DNA of 64,000 bases from Flavobacterium selenitireducens. Its GTDB lineage: Bacteria > Bacteroidota > Bacteroidia > Flavobacteriales > Flavobacteriaceae. The position numbers were made by a program, and so were the translations under genes. The stretch spans positions 412,840-476,839 of the forward strand of contig NZ_JAAVIY010000002.1 in the NCBI RefSeq assembly GCF_014748335.1, given 5' to 3'. This document shows positions 6,446 to 15,269 of this stretch, piece after piece (the first letter of the stretch is position 1; every line of letters begins with the position of its first letter). Under the pieces are notes generated by a model that saw nothing but the letters and a program-made list of their open reading frames with translations, was not told where the DNA came from and made no database searches.

Positions 6446-7597
6446 ATGCTGTCTCAAAGTGAAAACTTTTATTCCGATCTTGTTGCCCACCGATTGCCGC
6501 TGGGTGAATTGCTGGGCAATCAAGATTTGTTCGAAACCGTTCCATCCGATTGGCTCGTCATCATCACCGATATCCGCAACTCTACCGATGCCGTTCTCGG
6601 CGGCCAGCACCAAACCGTAAATCTTCTCGCCACGGGCAGCATCGTATCTGTGCTCAACATCGCCTTCAAGCGAAAGATCACGGTGCCTTTCTTTTTTGGT
6701 GGGGACGGCGCGACATTCCTGATCCCGAACCAGCTTCGGCAAGACACCTTGTGCGCCCTGAAAGTTTTCCAGAAGAATACCCTCGACAATTTCGGTCTTG
6801 ATATACGTGTCGGCGAAATGCCGGTCCACAAGATTTTGTCGGAAGGTCACGCGTTGAAAATCGCCAAATATCACAACTCTTCGGTGTTTTCGATTCCCGT
6901 TATTTTGGGAGACGGGCTCATGTACGCCGAGAAAATCATCAAAGGCAAAGAGTACCGGGACGATCATGTGTTCGACGAGAGTCACGACCTCGACCTTAGC
7001 GGAATGCAGTGCCGCTGGGATCGCATCTCGCCTCCGACAGACAAAGATGAAGTGGTCACCTTGCTTGTGGTAAGCCGCAACGATTTTAGCCAGGCCCAGG
7101 TTTTTCGGACGGTCATCGAGCAAATCGAACACCTTTACGGCCCGATTAGCAAACGACAACCGATATCGGTGAGCCAGTTGCGGCTCAATACGACCTTTGG
7201 AAGGCTGGGAACCGAAATGCGCGTCCGGATCGGTAAGATCAGGCTGCTGGAAATGTTGCGCCAAAAGCTGATTTCGCTTTGGGTTTTTATTTACTTGAGA
7301 TCGTTCAAAGGTAGGCGTTACCTCGAAAAACTTGTCGACATGTCCGACACTTTAGTGCTCGACGGCAAGATCAATACGGTCATTTCAGGCACGGTCGACC
7401 AGAGAAAACGGTTACAGGAATTTCTCGACTCACTCGAGTCCGATGCCCGGATTCACTACGGCCTTCACATCAGCAACGCTTCCATTATGTCGTGTTACGT
7501 ACGCGACCTCGACGACGACCACATTCACTTCGTCGACGGTTCCGACGGCGGTTATACCCAGGCCGCCCGAATGCTTAAAGCCAAGATCCACACTTGA
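6446..7597 (+). CDS. DUF3095 family protein, cyclase-like N-terminal motifs
   Basis: A 383-residue soluble protein that I assign to DUF3095. Residues 37-47 read LVIITDIRNST, and 82-92 read FFFGGDGATFL. The two aspartates, D42 and D87, are 45 residues apart, close to the 44-residue spacing of the metal-binding aspartates of class III nucleotide cyclases, whose local motifs (TDIxxST, GDG) look the same. This resemblance is my reading and not a known activity. The C-terminal half carries SDTLVLDGKINTVISG and ends FVDGSDGGYTQAARMLK. The ATG at 6446 was chosen; an upstream in-frame TTG at 6431 is less likely. It lies 37 nt after the serine hydrolase and may be co-transcribed with it. Confidence 0.75.
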   Translation: MLSQSENFYSDLVAHRLPLGELLGNQDLFETVPSDWLVIITDIRNSTDAVLGGQHQTVNLLATGSIVSVLNIAFKRKITVPFFFGGDGATFLIPNQLRQDTLCALKVFQKNTLDNFGLDIRVGEMPVHKILSEGHALKIAKYHNSSVFSIPVILGDGLMYAEKIIKGKEYRDDHVFDESHDLDLSGMQCRWDRISPPTDKDEVVTLLVVSRNDFSQAQVFRTVIEQIEHLYGPISKRQPISVSQLRLNTTFGRLGTEMRVRIGKIRLLEMLRQKLISLWVFIYLRSFKGRRYLEKLVDMSDTLVLDGKINTVISGTVDQRKRLQEFLDSLESDARIHYGLHISNASIMSCYVRDLDDDHIHFVDGSDGGYTQAARMLKAKIHT

Positions 7598-7678
7598 TTC
7601 ATCGGAACCAAGCCGAAATAACGCTTCCTCCGGCCGTTTCCGGAATAGACCGCGACGTGAAAACGCGGCCCGATTTCG

Positions 7679-8365
7679 CTAAAGCTTGAAAGCGAAACAT
7701 TCCTGGACTTTTTTGTTGTATTTCTCCTGGTCGAAACGATAGAGGAATGAGCCCTTGCGCGACGATTTCATATCTTTTTCGTCGGTTTTGACCAAGATGT
7801 CGAGCGCATTGATCTTGTTGATGAAGTTGCGCTTGTCGAGCTTTTCGTCGAGAATGGCTTCGTATAGGGTTTGCAGTTGTCTCATCGTGAATTTCTCGGG
7901 CAAAAGTTCGAATCCGATAGGTTTCGTGAGCGCACGCCTTCTCAATGTCGACATCGCGTTGGCGACCATATCGGCATGGTCAAAGATCAAGTTGGGCGCC
8001 TCGTGTATGTTGTGCCATTTTGCCGAGAAATCCTGGTTGAGTTCGCCTTCAGCCACGTTGGCATCGATGAGTGCGTAGTACGATACCGAAACCGTTCGTT
8101 CCACGGGATCGCGATCGATTTCCGAATAGGCGCGAAGTTGCTCCAGATACAAGTTGTGAAGGCCCGTCAGATGGTGAAGTACGCGATTTGCAGCTTCGTC
8201 CAGCGTTTCGTCTTTTTTTACGAATCCGCCCATAAGTGACCAGCGGCCACGTTCCGGCTCAAAGTCTCGCTTGATAAGCAGGATTTTCAGATTCTTCTTA
8301 TCAAATCCGAAAATAATGCAATCTACGGCAAGGAGAATTTTCTCTTGGGACTGATAATTTTCCAT
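7679..8365 (-). CDS. Nudix-like transcriptional regulator (NrtR/AraR type) with degenerate Nudix box
   Basis: A 228-residue protein with an N-terminal Nudix domain (about 10-145) and a C-terminal winged-helix-like region (about 150-228, including MRQLQTLYEAILDEKLDKRN). The Nudix box spans residues 47-69: G47 and E53 are present, but the REUxEE core reads RVLHHL, so the three catalytic glutamates are V62, H65 and L66. Loss of these residues with a C-terminal DNA-binding domain fits Nudix-related regulators such as Bacteroides AraR, which bind a ligand rather than hydrolyse a nucleotide. No sugar or NAD genes are adjacent, so the regulon is unknown. Confidence 0.85.
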   Translation of the reverse strand: MENYQSQEKILLAVDCIIFGFDKKNLKILLIKRDFEPERGRWSLMGGFVKKDETLDEAANRVLHHLTGLHNLYLEQLRAYSEIDRDPVERTVSVSYYALIDANVAEGELNQDFSAKWHNIHEAPNLIFDHADMVANAMSTLRRRALTKPIGFELLPEKFTMRQLQTLYEAILDEKLDKRNFINKINALDILVKTDEKDMKSSRKGSFLYRFDQEKYNKKVQECFAFKL

Positions 8366-8500
8366 GGATTGAAGCTACAAAAGTCGGACGCAAGATAACC
8401 ACAAAGCCGCAATAAAACAACGTTCCACACTTATAACGCGCGCTTGAGACGACGCTTTACACCTGGCAAACTCGGTAACGTTGAACGCTGTACAACTAAT

Positions 8501-8752
8501 TCAGACGAACAAACGCTCAAAACTCGACACGCAATCGACCAGGCCCTGGCGGTTTTCATCGCTGGCATCCTTGCAAAAAGAGGTCATGCACGAGCGCAGC
8601 AGTTCTTTCGATTTAATTTCGCCTTCAGGATCATTTTTGACGAAACGCAATCGAGGAAAATCTACCATTATCTTTCGTTTGATCGTATTGCGCTCGACCG
8701 CGTCATTTTCTGCAAGCAATTGCCTGAGCAGTTTCATCATTTCCCGCTTCAT
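8501..8752 (-). CDS. Small hypothetical protein
   Basis: Possible 83-residue, basic, helical protein starting MKREMMKLLRQLLAENDAVE and ending SSFERLFV, of no family I recognise. The ATG at 8752 was chosen over the longer frame (8869) because the stretch TACCTTTACAAAAAAAC just upstream looks like a Bacteroidota -7 box (TAnnTTTG with one change) and A-rich leader. Plus-strand open frames over the same bases look like shadows. Coding status is uncertain. Confidence 0.4.
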   Translation of the reverse strand: MKREMMKLLRQLLAENDAVERNTIKRKIMVDFPRLRFVKNDPEGEIKSKELLRSCMTSFCKDASDENRQGLVDCVSSFERLFV

Positions 8753-9107
8753 GTTTTTTTGTAAAGGTACTCGATAATGGCCGTCAACGGACGTCGCGCG
8801 GCGAAATAGAGATAATGTGCCTGTCCGATCGGTTTTCCAACGACCATCAGGTTTGAAAAAGCGGGTCATTTTGCCTTGTGTTAGCCCTACGATTTTTTAA
8901 TTCAGGGAATTGTGTATTTATATGCCAAAGGGATAATGGTCAATTGTATGGCGTGTCGAGCTTCAACGACTATGCGGGAAGTACTTCGCGTGGAATCACG
9001 TTGACCTACAGCGGCGTCTATTGGTTTGCAATCGGATAAGTATATTGTTTTAGGAAAACAGGTTCGATAACCGGGTTTTTTGTAGGTTAGCTTTCCAATC
9101 CTGACAT
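8753..9107. other. Intergenic region with a possible gene-end remnant
   Basis: No intact gene. On the plus strand, 8932-9039 reads as a 35-residue tail with barrel-like alternating aromatic residues (DNGQLYGVSSFNDYAG, then GITLTYSGVYWFAIG and a stop). It has no start codon and its upstream frame is not convincing. It could be the end of a decayed outer-membrane protein gene or chance. The Crp/Fnr gene starts at 9108. Confidence 0.3.
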
Positions 9108-9674
9108 ATGGAACTTCGAGCCATCCTGAACGCGCTTTGTCATTTGCCGACGGAATCTTCCGCAAAGTTGGAAAAGATTGCGACAGAAATGTCATGGCCA
9201 AAAGGCAAAATACTGATCAGGGCCGACAATGTCGAGGAAAATCTTTATCTGATCAAACGCGGAATCGTGCGCGCCTATGCTGTTTCAGATAGTGCCGAAA
9301 CGACATTCTGGTTCGGGAGCGAAGGCGATATCGTCATTTCGATGAAGTCGTATGTTGACAATCAAAAAGGATATGAAGACATCGAGCCGCTTGAAGATTG
9401 CGAACTTTATGCGCTCAACGTTTCCGAACTCCAGGATCTTTATGCGCGCGACATCCACATTGCAAACTGGGGAAGGAAATTTGCCGAAAGCGAACTCATC
9501 AAAACCGAAGAACGCCTGATTTCGCGACAGTTCAAATCGGCTACGCAACGCTACCAGGATTTGCTCGGGAACCATCCGGACCTTATAAAACGCGTCCAGC
9601 TCGGCCACATCGCATCGTATCTGGGCATTACCCAGGTGAGTTTGAGCCGCATCAGGGCTCAAGTGATTAGATGA
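9108..9674 (+). CDS. Crp/Fnr-family transcriptional regulator
   Basis: A 188-residue regulator. The cyclic-nucleotide-binding-like barrel occupies about residues 20-115 (GKILIRADNVEENLYLIKRG, then FGSEGDIV). A C-terminal helix-turn-helix follows at about 150-186 (RVQLGHIASYLGITQVSLSRIR). Residues that bind cAMP in E. coli Crp are not evident, and there is no cysteine cluster for an Fnr-type iron-sulfur centre, so the signal is unknown. In many Bacteroidota, regulators of this sort control a neighbouring gene; the SMR exporter 133 nt downstream on the same strand is a candidate target. Confidence 0.88.
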   Translation: MELRAILNALCHLPTESSAKLEKIATEMSWPKGKILIRADNVEENLYLIKRGIVRAYAVSDSAETTFWFGSEGDIVISMKSYVDNQKGYEDIEPLEDCELYALNVSELQDLYARDIHIANWGRKFAESELIKTEERLISRQFKSATQRYQDLLGNHPDLIKRVQLGHIASYLGITQVSLSRIRAQVIR

Positions 9675-9807
9675 TTGGGCAATGAGATAAATTAGATAAT
9701 TGGCAATCTCGTTCTAATGACATCAACATTCAATTGTCTACGCATCATTTTTTATCCTATGTAAAACCCAAATAAACTCCCAATACCGAACTTTGCAAAA
9801 AAAAGCT

Positions 9808-10137
9808 ATGAACTGGATCATCTTAATCATTGCAGGAATTTTTGAAGTCGCTTTCACGACATGTCTCGGAAAAGCCAAGGAAACCGACGGGCGCGAAATG
9901 TATTTGTGGTACGCCGGGTTCGCGATAGCCATTACCGCGAGCATGCTGTTGCTGATGAAAGCGATCCAAACCCTTCCATTGGGAACCGCATATGCCGTCT
10001 GGACAGGAATTGGAGCCGTGGGAACGGTGCTGCTCGGCATTTTCGTGTTCAAAGAGCCCGCAAGTTTTTGGAGAATTTTCTTTATCACGACGCTGATCGC
10101 CTCAATTGTCGGGCTCAAAGTCGTGTCGACACACTAA
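9808..10137 (+). CDS. Small multidrug resistance (SMR) exporter, SugE/Gdx-like
   Basis: A 109-residue protein with four membrane helices and the invariant charged residue of SMR proton antiporters, E13, in TM1 (IAGIFEVAFT). The TM3 motif GTAYAVWTGIGAVGT and the ending VGLKVVSTH match the SugE/Gdx branch (guanidinium and small quaternary ammonium export) better than EmrE, which has WSGVG. The tryptophan three residues after the glutamate in SugE is F here. The ATG at 9808 was preferred to a TTG at 9793. I saw no guanidine riboswitch upstream. A divergent-function call is therefore only likely. Confidence 0.88.
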   Translation: MNWIILIIAGIFEVAFTTCLGKAKETDGREMYLWYAGFAIAITASMLLLMKAIQTLPLGTAYAVWTGIGAVGTVLLGIFVFKEPASFWRIFFITTLIASIVGLKVVSTH

Positions 10138-10179
10138 AAAATCGCCCTATTTCGGACACCGCTTTATGGGATGGGCTGA

Positions 10180-11601
10180 CTATTTTTTTTCGTCGAGATC
10201 CCGCGTGAGCCAGCCGCGTTTCCCGTTCGTCGCGATTGCGTAAGGCGTTACCCAGAACAATCCGAATGTGTAGAGCAAGCTGTACGAATATGCCCAAAGC
10301 GATTCTCCGAACGTATAGCGCTTTGCGTAAAAAAGCACCGGAAACGTCGAAAGGATCAAGATACTGAACAATGTCGAGCTGAAGAACAACACCGGATGAA
10401 TCGCGATGAAGAACAGCATGAACACGAAAAAAGGGTACGTCATCGCAAGCTTGAATGCCTGGTTGAGGTAGAAGAGGCGCGTGCCGGTTTTCTTGCCTTC
10501 GCGAAAGTTCCCGAAAACGAATTTCGACATCATGATGTTTTCGCGCACATTGCTGCGATCCCAGCGGATGAACATTTTGTACAAGCCGTTGTATTGTTCG
10601 GGAACGTTGGTGTAAGCGTAGGCATTTCTCTGGAAAAGCACGCGACGGCCTTGTTTTAGGATCATGTTCGTCATGGCGCGGTCTTCGCCTATATCAGAAG
10701 GTTTTCCCATCCAGGTTTGGCTGATCCAATCTTCGAGGCAGGCGAAAACCGCCGTCCTGCGATAAGCCGCCAAAGCGCCCGGCGTGCACATGACCGATCC
10801 CACCTGGCTTTCCGCCGATCTTACGAATTCGAAACTCATTACAAAACTAACGTTGAGCATCTTGGGCAACATCGCCTTTTGGTTGTTGAGTACGTGGATG
10901 TTTCCGGCTACCGCTCCACAAGTTTCATCGACAACGAACGGGCTCACCATATTGCGAAGCGTATCCGTCTTCACGATGGAATCACTGTCTACGGTCACGA
11001 AGATTTCCCCATTTCCTACGTTGAAACCATGATATAGAGCGTGGCGTTTGCCCATGTTTTTTGGTTGTTGGAAAATAGTCAATCGATCGCCAAGCTTTAT
11101 TTTGGCCTGTTGCATCCAATACCAGGTGTCGTCCTGGCTGCCGTCGTCTATGGCGAGAAGTTGGAGTTTTGCTATCGGATATTGGCTTTCGGCAAGACTC
11201 ATAAGTGTTTTCCAGACCTGTTTGCCTTCGTTATAAGCCGGAACGATGACGGTACAGGTCGGTAATGCTTCGTCCGAAACCGATTCGATGGGTTTGTATT
11301 TGAAATAAAGAATGGCATTGTAAATAAAGAACGCAACCTTGAAAAGCAGCAGCAGGGATGCGATCACTATAAATACAAAGCCGCCTGTAGATTGAAGGCG
11401 GTCGGCATTGAACTGGGTAAAATCGTCCTGAAGGTCAAACACCAGGTAAACGCTGAGCGCCATAAAAAAAAATGTAGTGATGAGTATCAAAGTGCCGACG
11501 GTACTTTTTGAAGGAGTTGTTCTCTTGCCCATCGAAAAAACGGGAGCGGCTTCAGAGGGAAATGTGCGTAATTGTGATGTGGTAATGGTTTCGGCTTTCA
11601 T
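10180..11601 (-). CDS. Membrane-bound family 2 glycosyltransferase
   Basis: A 473-residue inner-membrane glycosyltransferase resembling NodC, hyaluronan synthase and poly-GlcNAc synthases. Two TM helices lie at about 35-60 and 72-95, then the GT2 domain (TVIVPAYNEGKQVWKTL), acidic DDGSQDD, DxD-type VDSDS, GEDRAM, and the product-binding region FIRWDRSNVREN, with four or so C-terminal TM helices. Such enzymes polymerise and extrude a polysaccharide. The start at 11601 gives a normal cytosolic N-terminus. No export or modification genes are beside it, so the product is unknown. It is transcribed alone. Confidence 0.88.
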   Translation of the reverse strand: MKAETITTSQLRTFPSEAAPVFSMGKRTTPSKSTVGTLILITTFFFMALSVYLVFDLQDDFTQFNADRLQSTGGFVFIVIASLLLLFKVAFFIYNAILYFKYKPIESVSDEALPTCTVIVPAYNEGKQVWKTLMSLAESQYPIAKLQLLAIDDGSQDDTWYWMQQAKIKLGDRLTIFQQPKNMGKRHALYHGFNVGNGEIFVTVDSDSIVKTDTLRNMVSPFVVDETCGAVAGNIHVLNNQKAMLPKMLNVSFVMSFEFVRSAESQVGSVMCTPGALAAYRRTAVFACLEDWISQTWMGKPSDIGEDRAMTNMILKQGRRVLFQRNAYAYTNVPEQYNGLYKMFIRWDRSNVRENIMMSKFVFGNFREGKKTGTRLFYLNQAFKLAMTYPFFVFMLFFIAIHPVLFFSSTLFSILILSTFPVLFYAKRYTFGESLWAYSYSLLYTFGLFWVTPYAIATNGKRGWLTRDLDEKK

Positions 11602-12122
11602 ATCGGATCATTTTGGATTTGTGACGTACGCTCCAAAACAATCATTGTGCCTGTGCCAAAAACGCCCGGTTTAGCGCCAGTTACGGGAATTTCATTCAAA
11701 AAAGGCTGTGGATTTTCCACAATTTTGCTACACACTTTCCCCAAGTTGGGAAGCGCGGCAAACGCAAAAACGAAGCTTGGTATTGTGCGATAGGCACTAT
11801 TTACAGAAGAAATAGCGATAGCCGAAGGTTGTTCCTGAAATTCCGAAAACGATATCGAAAAACTGGTAGGGGAATGTCAAAACGTGTATGCTGTTTCCGA
11901 TAACTTGCGCCGCGGAAGCATACTAAATCATTGATCGATGAAACGGCTCATTTGCCGTTGATCCAAATGCGCCCAAGACAATCGCAGTGGAAATGCATCC
12001 CGATAATTCAAGATTAAGAACATTATCCATTTTGAATGATATTAGCGAGTTTAGTTATTATTGATCCCGTTGGAAATTTTGCCGTTAAGGCTCCGACAAT
12101 TTTTACCAAACAAACATAAGTT
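11602..12122. other. 521-nt intergenic region
   Basis: This region separates the divergent glycosyltransferase and symporter genes and holds both 5' regions. I found no convincing TAnnTTTG box close to either start. A minus-strand gene-end remnant lies at 11797-11922 and is listed separately. The rest has no open frame or repeat I can support. Confidence 0.5.
11797..11922 (-). pseudogene. Possible C-terminal remnant of an unknown protein
   Basis: A 41-codon open stretch on the minus strand reads NSIHVLTFPYQFFDIVFG followed by ISGTTFGYRYFFCK and a stop. It is bounded upstream by an in-frame TAG and has no ATG. The composition, rich in aromatic and hydrophobic residues, looks coding rather than random. 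I do not recognise the family. It may be the tail of a decayed gene upstream of the glycosyltransferase. Confidence 0.35.
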
Positions 12123-13823
12123 ATGAGTAAGTTCGCCACTATCGACTACGTCATTTTCATCGTTTACTTTTTTGTGGTCGCGGGCTACGGCTACTGGATT
12201 TACAAAAAGAAAAAAGGCGACGGTGTCTCAGATTCCAAAGACTTTTTCCTCGCAGAAGGCTCGCTTACCTGGTGGGCGATCGGCGCTTCACTGATAGCAT
12301 CGAACATTTCCGCGGAGCAATTCATCGGGATGTCAGGAAACGGATTTTTTGCAGGCGTTGCCGTTGCAGCTTACGAATGGGTCGCCGCGGTAACGTTGAT
12401 CATCGTCGCGGTTTGGTTCATTCCGGTGTACCTGAAAAACAAAATCTTCACGATGCCGCAGTTTCTCGAGACGCGGTATAACGAAAGCGTGAGCCTGATC
12501 ATGGCTATTTTCTGGCTGTTTTTGTACGTTTTTGTCAATCTGACTTCAATTTTATACCTCGGGGCGATCGCAATCGACAACATGGCCGGAGGCGGGAACT
12601 TCCACATCATCATCGTCGTGATGGCGATTTTTGCGCTTGTGATCACGCTCGGCGGAATGAAAGTCATCGGGTTTACCGACGTAATCCAGGTTCTCGTACT
12701 GGTAATCGGAGGTCTGGCCACCACCTATATCGCACTGACATTGGTCAGCGAACACTTCGGATTAGGCACCGACGCCATCGCGGGTTGGAACAAAATGATG
12801 GAAGCGGCTCCTGACCATTTCAAGATGATGATCGATAAACCAGGCCCTGGCGCTTCCCAGGACGACATCAACAAATACCTGATGTTGCCGGGATTTGCGA
12901 TGTATTTTGCGGGACAATGGATCATCAACCTCAATTACTGGGGCTGCAACCAATATATCACACAACGCGCACTTGGAGCGGACCTCAAAACCGCCCGCAC
13001 CGGCATCCTTTTCGCCGGATTCATGAAACTCGCCATGCCGGTTATCGTGATGGTACCGGGAATCGCGGCTTACGTGATTTACCAGAATGGAGGCTTGCAA
13101 ACCGAAATGGCGCCAAACGGTAATTTCAATGCGGACAATGCCTATTCCGCGATCCTGGGCTTTTTGCCGACCGGCCTCAAAGGGCTTTCACTTGCGGCAT
13201 TGACAGCGGCGATCGTGGCGTCGTTGGCCGGAAAAGCCAATAGTATCTCGACGATTTACACGTTGGACATCCATAAAAAGTACATCGATAAAAACGCAAG
13301 CGAGAAAAAACTTGTAATGATCGGCCGTGTGGCGATTTTGGTCGCGCTCGTGATTTCAATCGGCCTGACATGGAACGACACCTTGGAAATCGGCGGCGCC
13401 GGCGGATTCACGTTCATCCAGAAATATACAGGATTCATCAGCCCGGGAGTTTTCGCGATGTTCTTCCTTGGAATGTTCTGGAAGCGAACCACAGGAACCG
13501 CGGCAATTGCAGGTGTATTGGCCGGGTTCGGATTGTCGGTATTGTTCAACAACTACGCGCCGGAATTATTCGGGCATGAAACCTGGCTTTACACCGCGTT
13601 CCCGAATGGAAAAGGCCAGTGGGAAATCCCGTTTCACATTTGCATGGGATGGTCGTTCTTTTTCACGATGCTGCTCATGATCAGTTTGAGTTTGTTCGGG
13701 CCAAAAGTAAACCCGAAGTCGTTCGAACTCGACAAATCGATGTTCAAGGTCGCCAATTCTACGTTGGCTTTGATCGTCATTACGTTGCTTCTCGTGGTGG
13801 CATTGTACGCAAGATTCTGGTAA
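12123..13823 (+). CDS. Sodium/solute symporter (SSS family, SGLT-like)
   Basis: A 566-residue inner-membrane transporter with about 14 membrane helices, of the sodium/glucose cotransporter branch. It starts MSKFATIDYVIFIVYFF. The TM1-2 region has the family motif FFLAEGSLTWWAIGASLIAS followed by NISAEQFIGMSG, and later AALTAAIVASLAGKANSIST. It is likely to import a sugar or polyol with sodium. Length and motifs match Vibrio SglT-like proteins; the substrate is not determined by sequence. It is transcribed alone, with a probable terminator after it. Confidence 0.92.
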   Translation: MSKFATIDYVIFIVYFFVVAGYGYWIYKKKKGDGVSDSKDFFLAEGSLTWWAIGASLIASNISAEQFIGMSGNGFFAGVAVAAYEWVAAVTLIIVAVWFIPVYLKNKIFTMPQFLETRYNESVSLIMAIFWLFLYVFVNLTSILYLGAIAIDNMAGGGNFHIIIVVMAIFALVITLGGMKVIGFTDVIQVLVLVIGGLATTYIALTLVSEHFGLGTDAIAGWNKMMEAAPDHFKMMIDKPGPGASQDDINKYLMLPGFAMYFAGQWIINLNYWGCNQYITQRALGADLKTARTGILFAGFMKLAMPVIVMVPGIAAYVIYQNGGLQTEMAPNGNFNADNAYSAILGFLPTGLKGLSLAALTAAIVASLAGKANSISTIYTLDIHKKYIDKNASEKKLVMIGRVAILVALVISIGLTWNDTLEIGGAGGFTFIQKYTGFISPGVFAMFFLGMFWKRTTGTAAIAGVLAGFGLSVLFNNYAPELFGHETWLYTAFPNGKGQWEIPFHICMGWSFFFTMLLMISLSLFGPKVNPKSFELDKSMFKVANSTLALIVITLLLVVALYARFW

Positions 13824-13842
13824 ATTATTGATTTTATATGGG

Positions 13843-13875
13843 AAAGGCCTTCGATCGTTCGGGGGCTTTTTTTTT
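13843..13875 (+). terminator. Probable terminator of the symporter gene
   Basis: A GC-rich imperfect hairpin (AAAGGCC side and GGGGCTTT side, one mismatch) is followed by nine T, 20 nt after the symporter stop codon. Confidence 0.6.
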
Positions 13876-13967
13876 GTTTAAGATCGGACATGTACGACCA
13901 AAAAAACCATCAATTATTTCGTTCCGAAGCGCCGCCGTCGTAACTTTAAGGCGCTAAAACCTTTGCC

Positions 13968-15269
13968 ATGGACAACCTCGACGCAGCCCGTCTCCAAATG
14001 GCTTTTACGTTAATGTTCCACATTGTCTTTGCGTGCATCGGGATGGTCATGCCGTTCTTTATGGTCGTCTCGCATTACAAATGGCTCAAAACACGCGACC
14101 CTGTTTACCTTACCTTGACCAAAGCATGGCAAAAAGGCGTTGCGATATTCTTTGTAACCGGAGCCGTTTCCGGAACAGCTTTATCGTTCGAATTGGGATT
14201 GTTGTGGCCGGAATTCATGAAACACGCCGGACCTATCATCGGGATGCCGTTTTCGCTCGAAGGCGCGGCATTTTTCGTGGAAGCGCTCGCCATCGGGTTT
14301 TACCTTTACGGATGGAATAAAATCAACGAACGTTTCCATTGGATAACCGGCGTGATCATTGGCGTTTCGGGTGTCGCATCCGGCATTTTGGTAGTGTCGG
14401 CAAACGGATGGATGAACGCACCCTCGGGCTTTGATTACGTCGATGGCAAATTCCTGAATGTCGATCCCGTAGCCGCATTTTTGAACGACGCCTGGTTCTC
14501 CCAAGCCCTGCATATGACATTGGCGGCATTTGCTTCCACAGGTTTCGCCGTTGCCGGGATCCACGCCTGGCAGGTGTACAAAAAACGCAATCCGGAACTA
14601 CACGCAAAAGCTTTCCGCATCGCCATTACATTTGGCGGAATCGCCGCGTTGCTGCAACCCATTTCGGGAGATATTTCCGCAAAGGACGTTGCCAAACGTC
14701 AGCCCGTAAAACTAGCTGCGATGGAAGCGCACTTTGAAACTCAAAAAGGCGCCCCACTGTTTATCGGCGGTATCGTAGATGAAGAAAAAAAGACGGTGAC
14801 ACACAAAATTGAAATTCCGAAAGCCTTGTCATTTCTGGCTTTTGGCGATTTCGATGCGGAAGTCAAAGGCCTCAACGATTTTCCCAAAGACGAACTGCCA
14901 CCGATTGCGATCCCACATTATGCGTTCCAGGTGATGGTGGGAATGGGAATGGTCATGGCGTTGTCCGCAATCGTGTATTTTATAAGCATCCGAAAAAAGA
15001 AATGGCGCGAAAAGCGGTCGTTCTGGTTGCTGTTCGCGCTATTGGCACCAACAGGTTATATCGCGCTCGAAGCGGGCTGGATCGTCACTGAGGTAGGACG
15101 CCAACCGTGGATCATCCATAAAATAATGCGCACCAAAGACGCCGTGACGCCAATGCCCGGCATGATTTACAGTTTTTATTTTTACCTGATGCTTTACACG
15201 ATCCTCACGCTTACCGTGATCTGGCTCATGCGCCGGCAAATCAAAGCGCTTAATGAAAAATTGGATTGA
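13968..15269 (+). CDS. cydA: Cytochrome bd quinol oxidase subunit I
   Basis: Haem-bearing subunit of the bd-type terminal oxidase, which oxidises quinol and reduces oxygen to water with high affinity. The protein has 433 residues and about nine TM helices. H18 (TLMFHIVF) is the expected haem b595 ligand, SFELGLLWPEFM and PFSLEGAAFF carry the conserved acidic residues, and GRQPWIIHKIMRT is a family signature. At 433 residues the periplasmic Q loop is short, as in the CIO-type branch, and unlike the 522-residue E. coli protein. An inverted repeat AGCGCC/GGCGCT (13928-13955) lies just upstream around a TAACTTTA sequence. cydB overlaps the 3' end. Confidence 0.95.
   Translation: MDNLDAARLQMAFTLMFHIVFACIGMVMPFFMVVSHYKWLKTRDPVYLTLTKAWQKGVAIFFVTGAVSGTALSFELGLLWPEFMKHAGPIIGMPFSLEGAAFFVEALAIGFYLYGWNKINERFHWITGVIIGVSGVASGILVVSANGWMNAPSGFDYVDGKFLNVDPVAAFLNDAWFSQALHMTLAAFASTGFAVAGIHAWQVYKKRNPELHAKAFRIAITFGGIAALLQPISGDISAKDVAKRQPVKLAAMEAHFETQKGAPLFIGGIVDEEKKTVTHKIEIPKALSFLAFGDFDAEVKGLNDFPKDELPPIAIPHYAFQVMVGMGMVMALSAIVYFISIRKKKWREKRSFWLLFALLAPTGYIALEAGWIVTEVGRQPWIIHKIMRTKDAVTPMPGMIYSFYFYLMLYTILTLTVIWLMRRQIKALNEKLD

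Noticed and set aside
6434..7264. 276-codon minus-strand frame
   Set aside because: Antisense shadow of the DUF3095 gene, with a His- and Arg-rich composition unlike real proteins here.
8444..8777. Two overlapping plus-strand frames of about 100 codons
   Set aside because: They compete with the minus-strand 83-residue frame, which has better promoter and start context. No similarity recognised.
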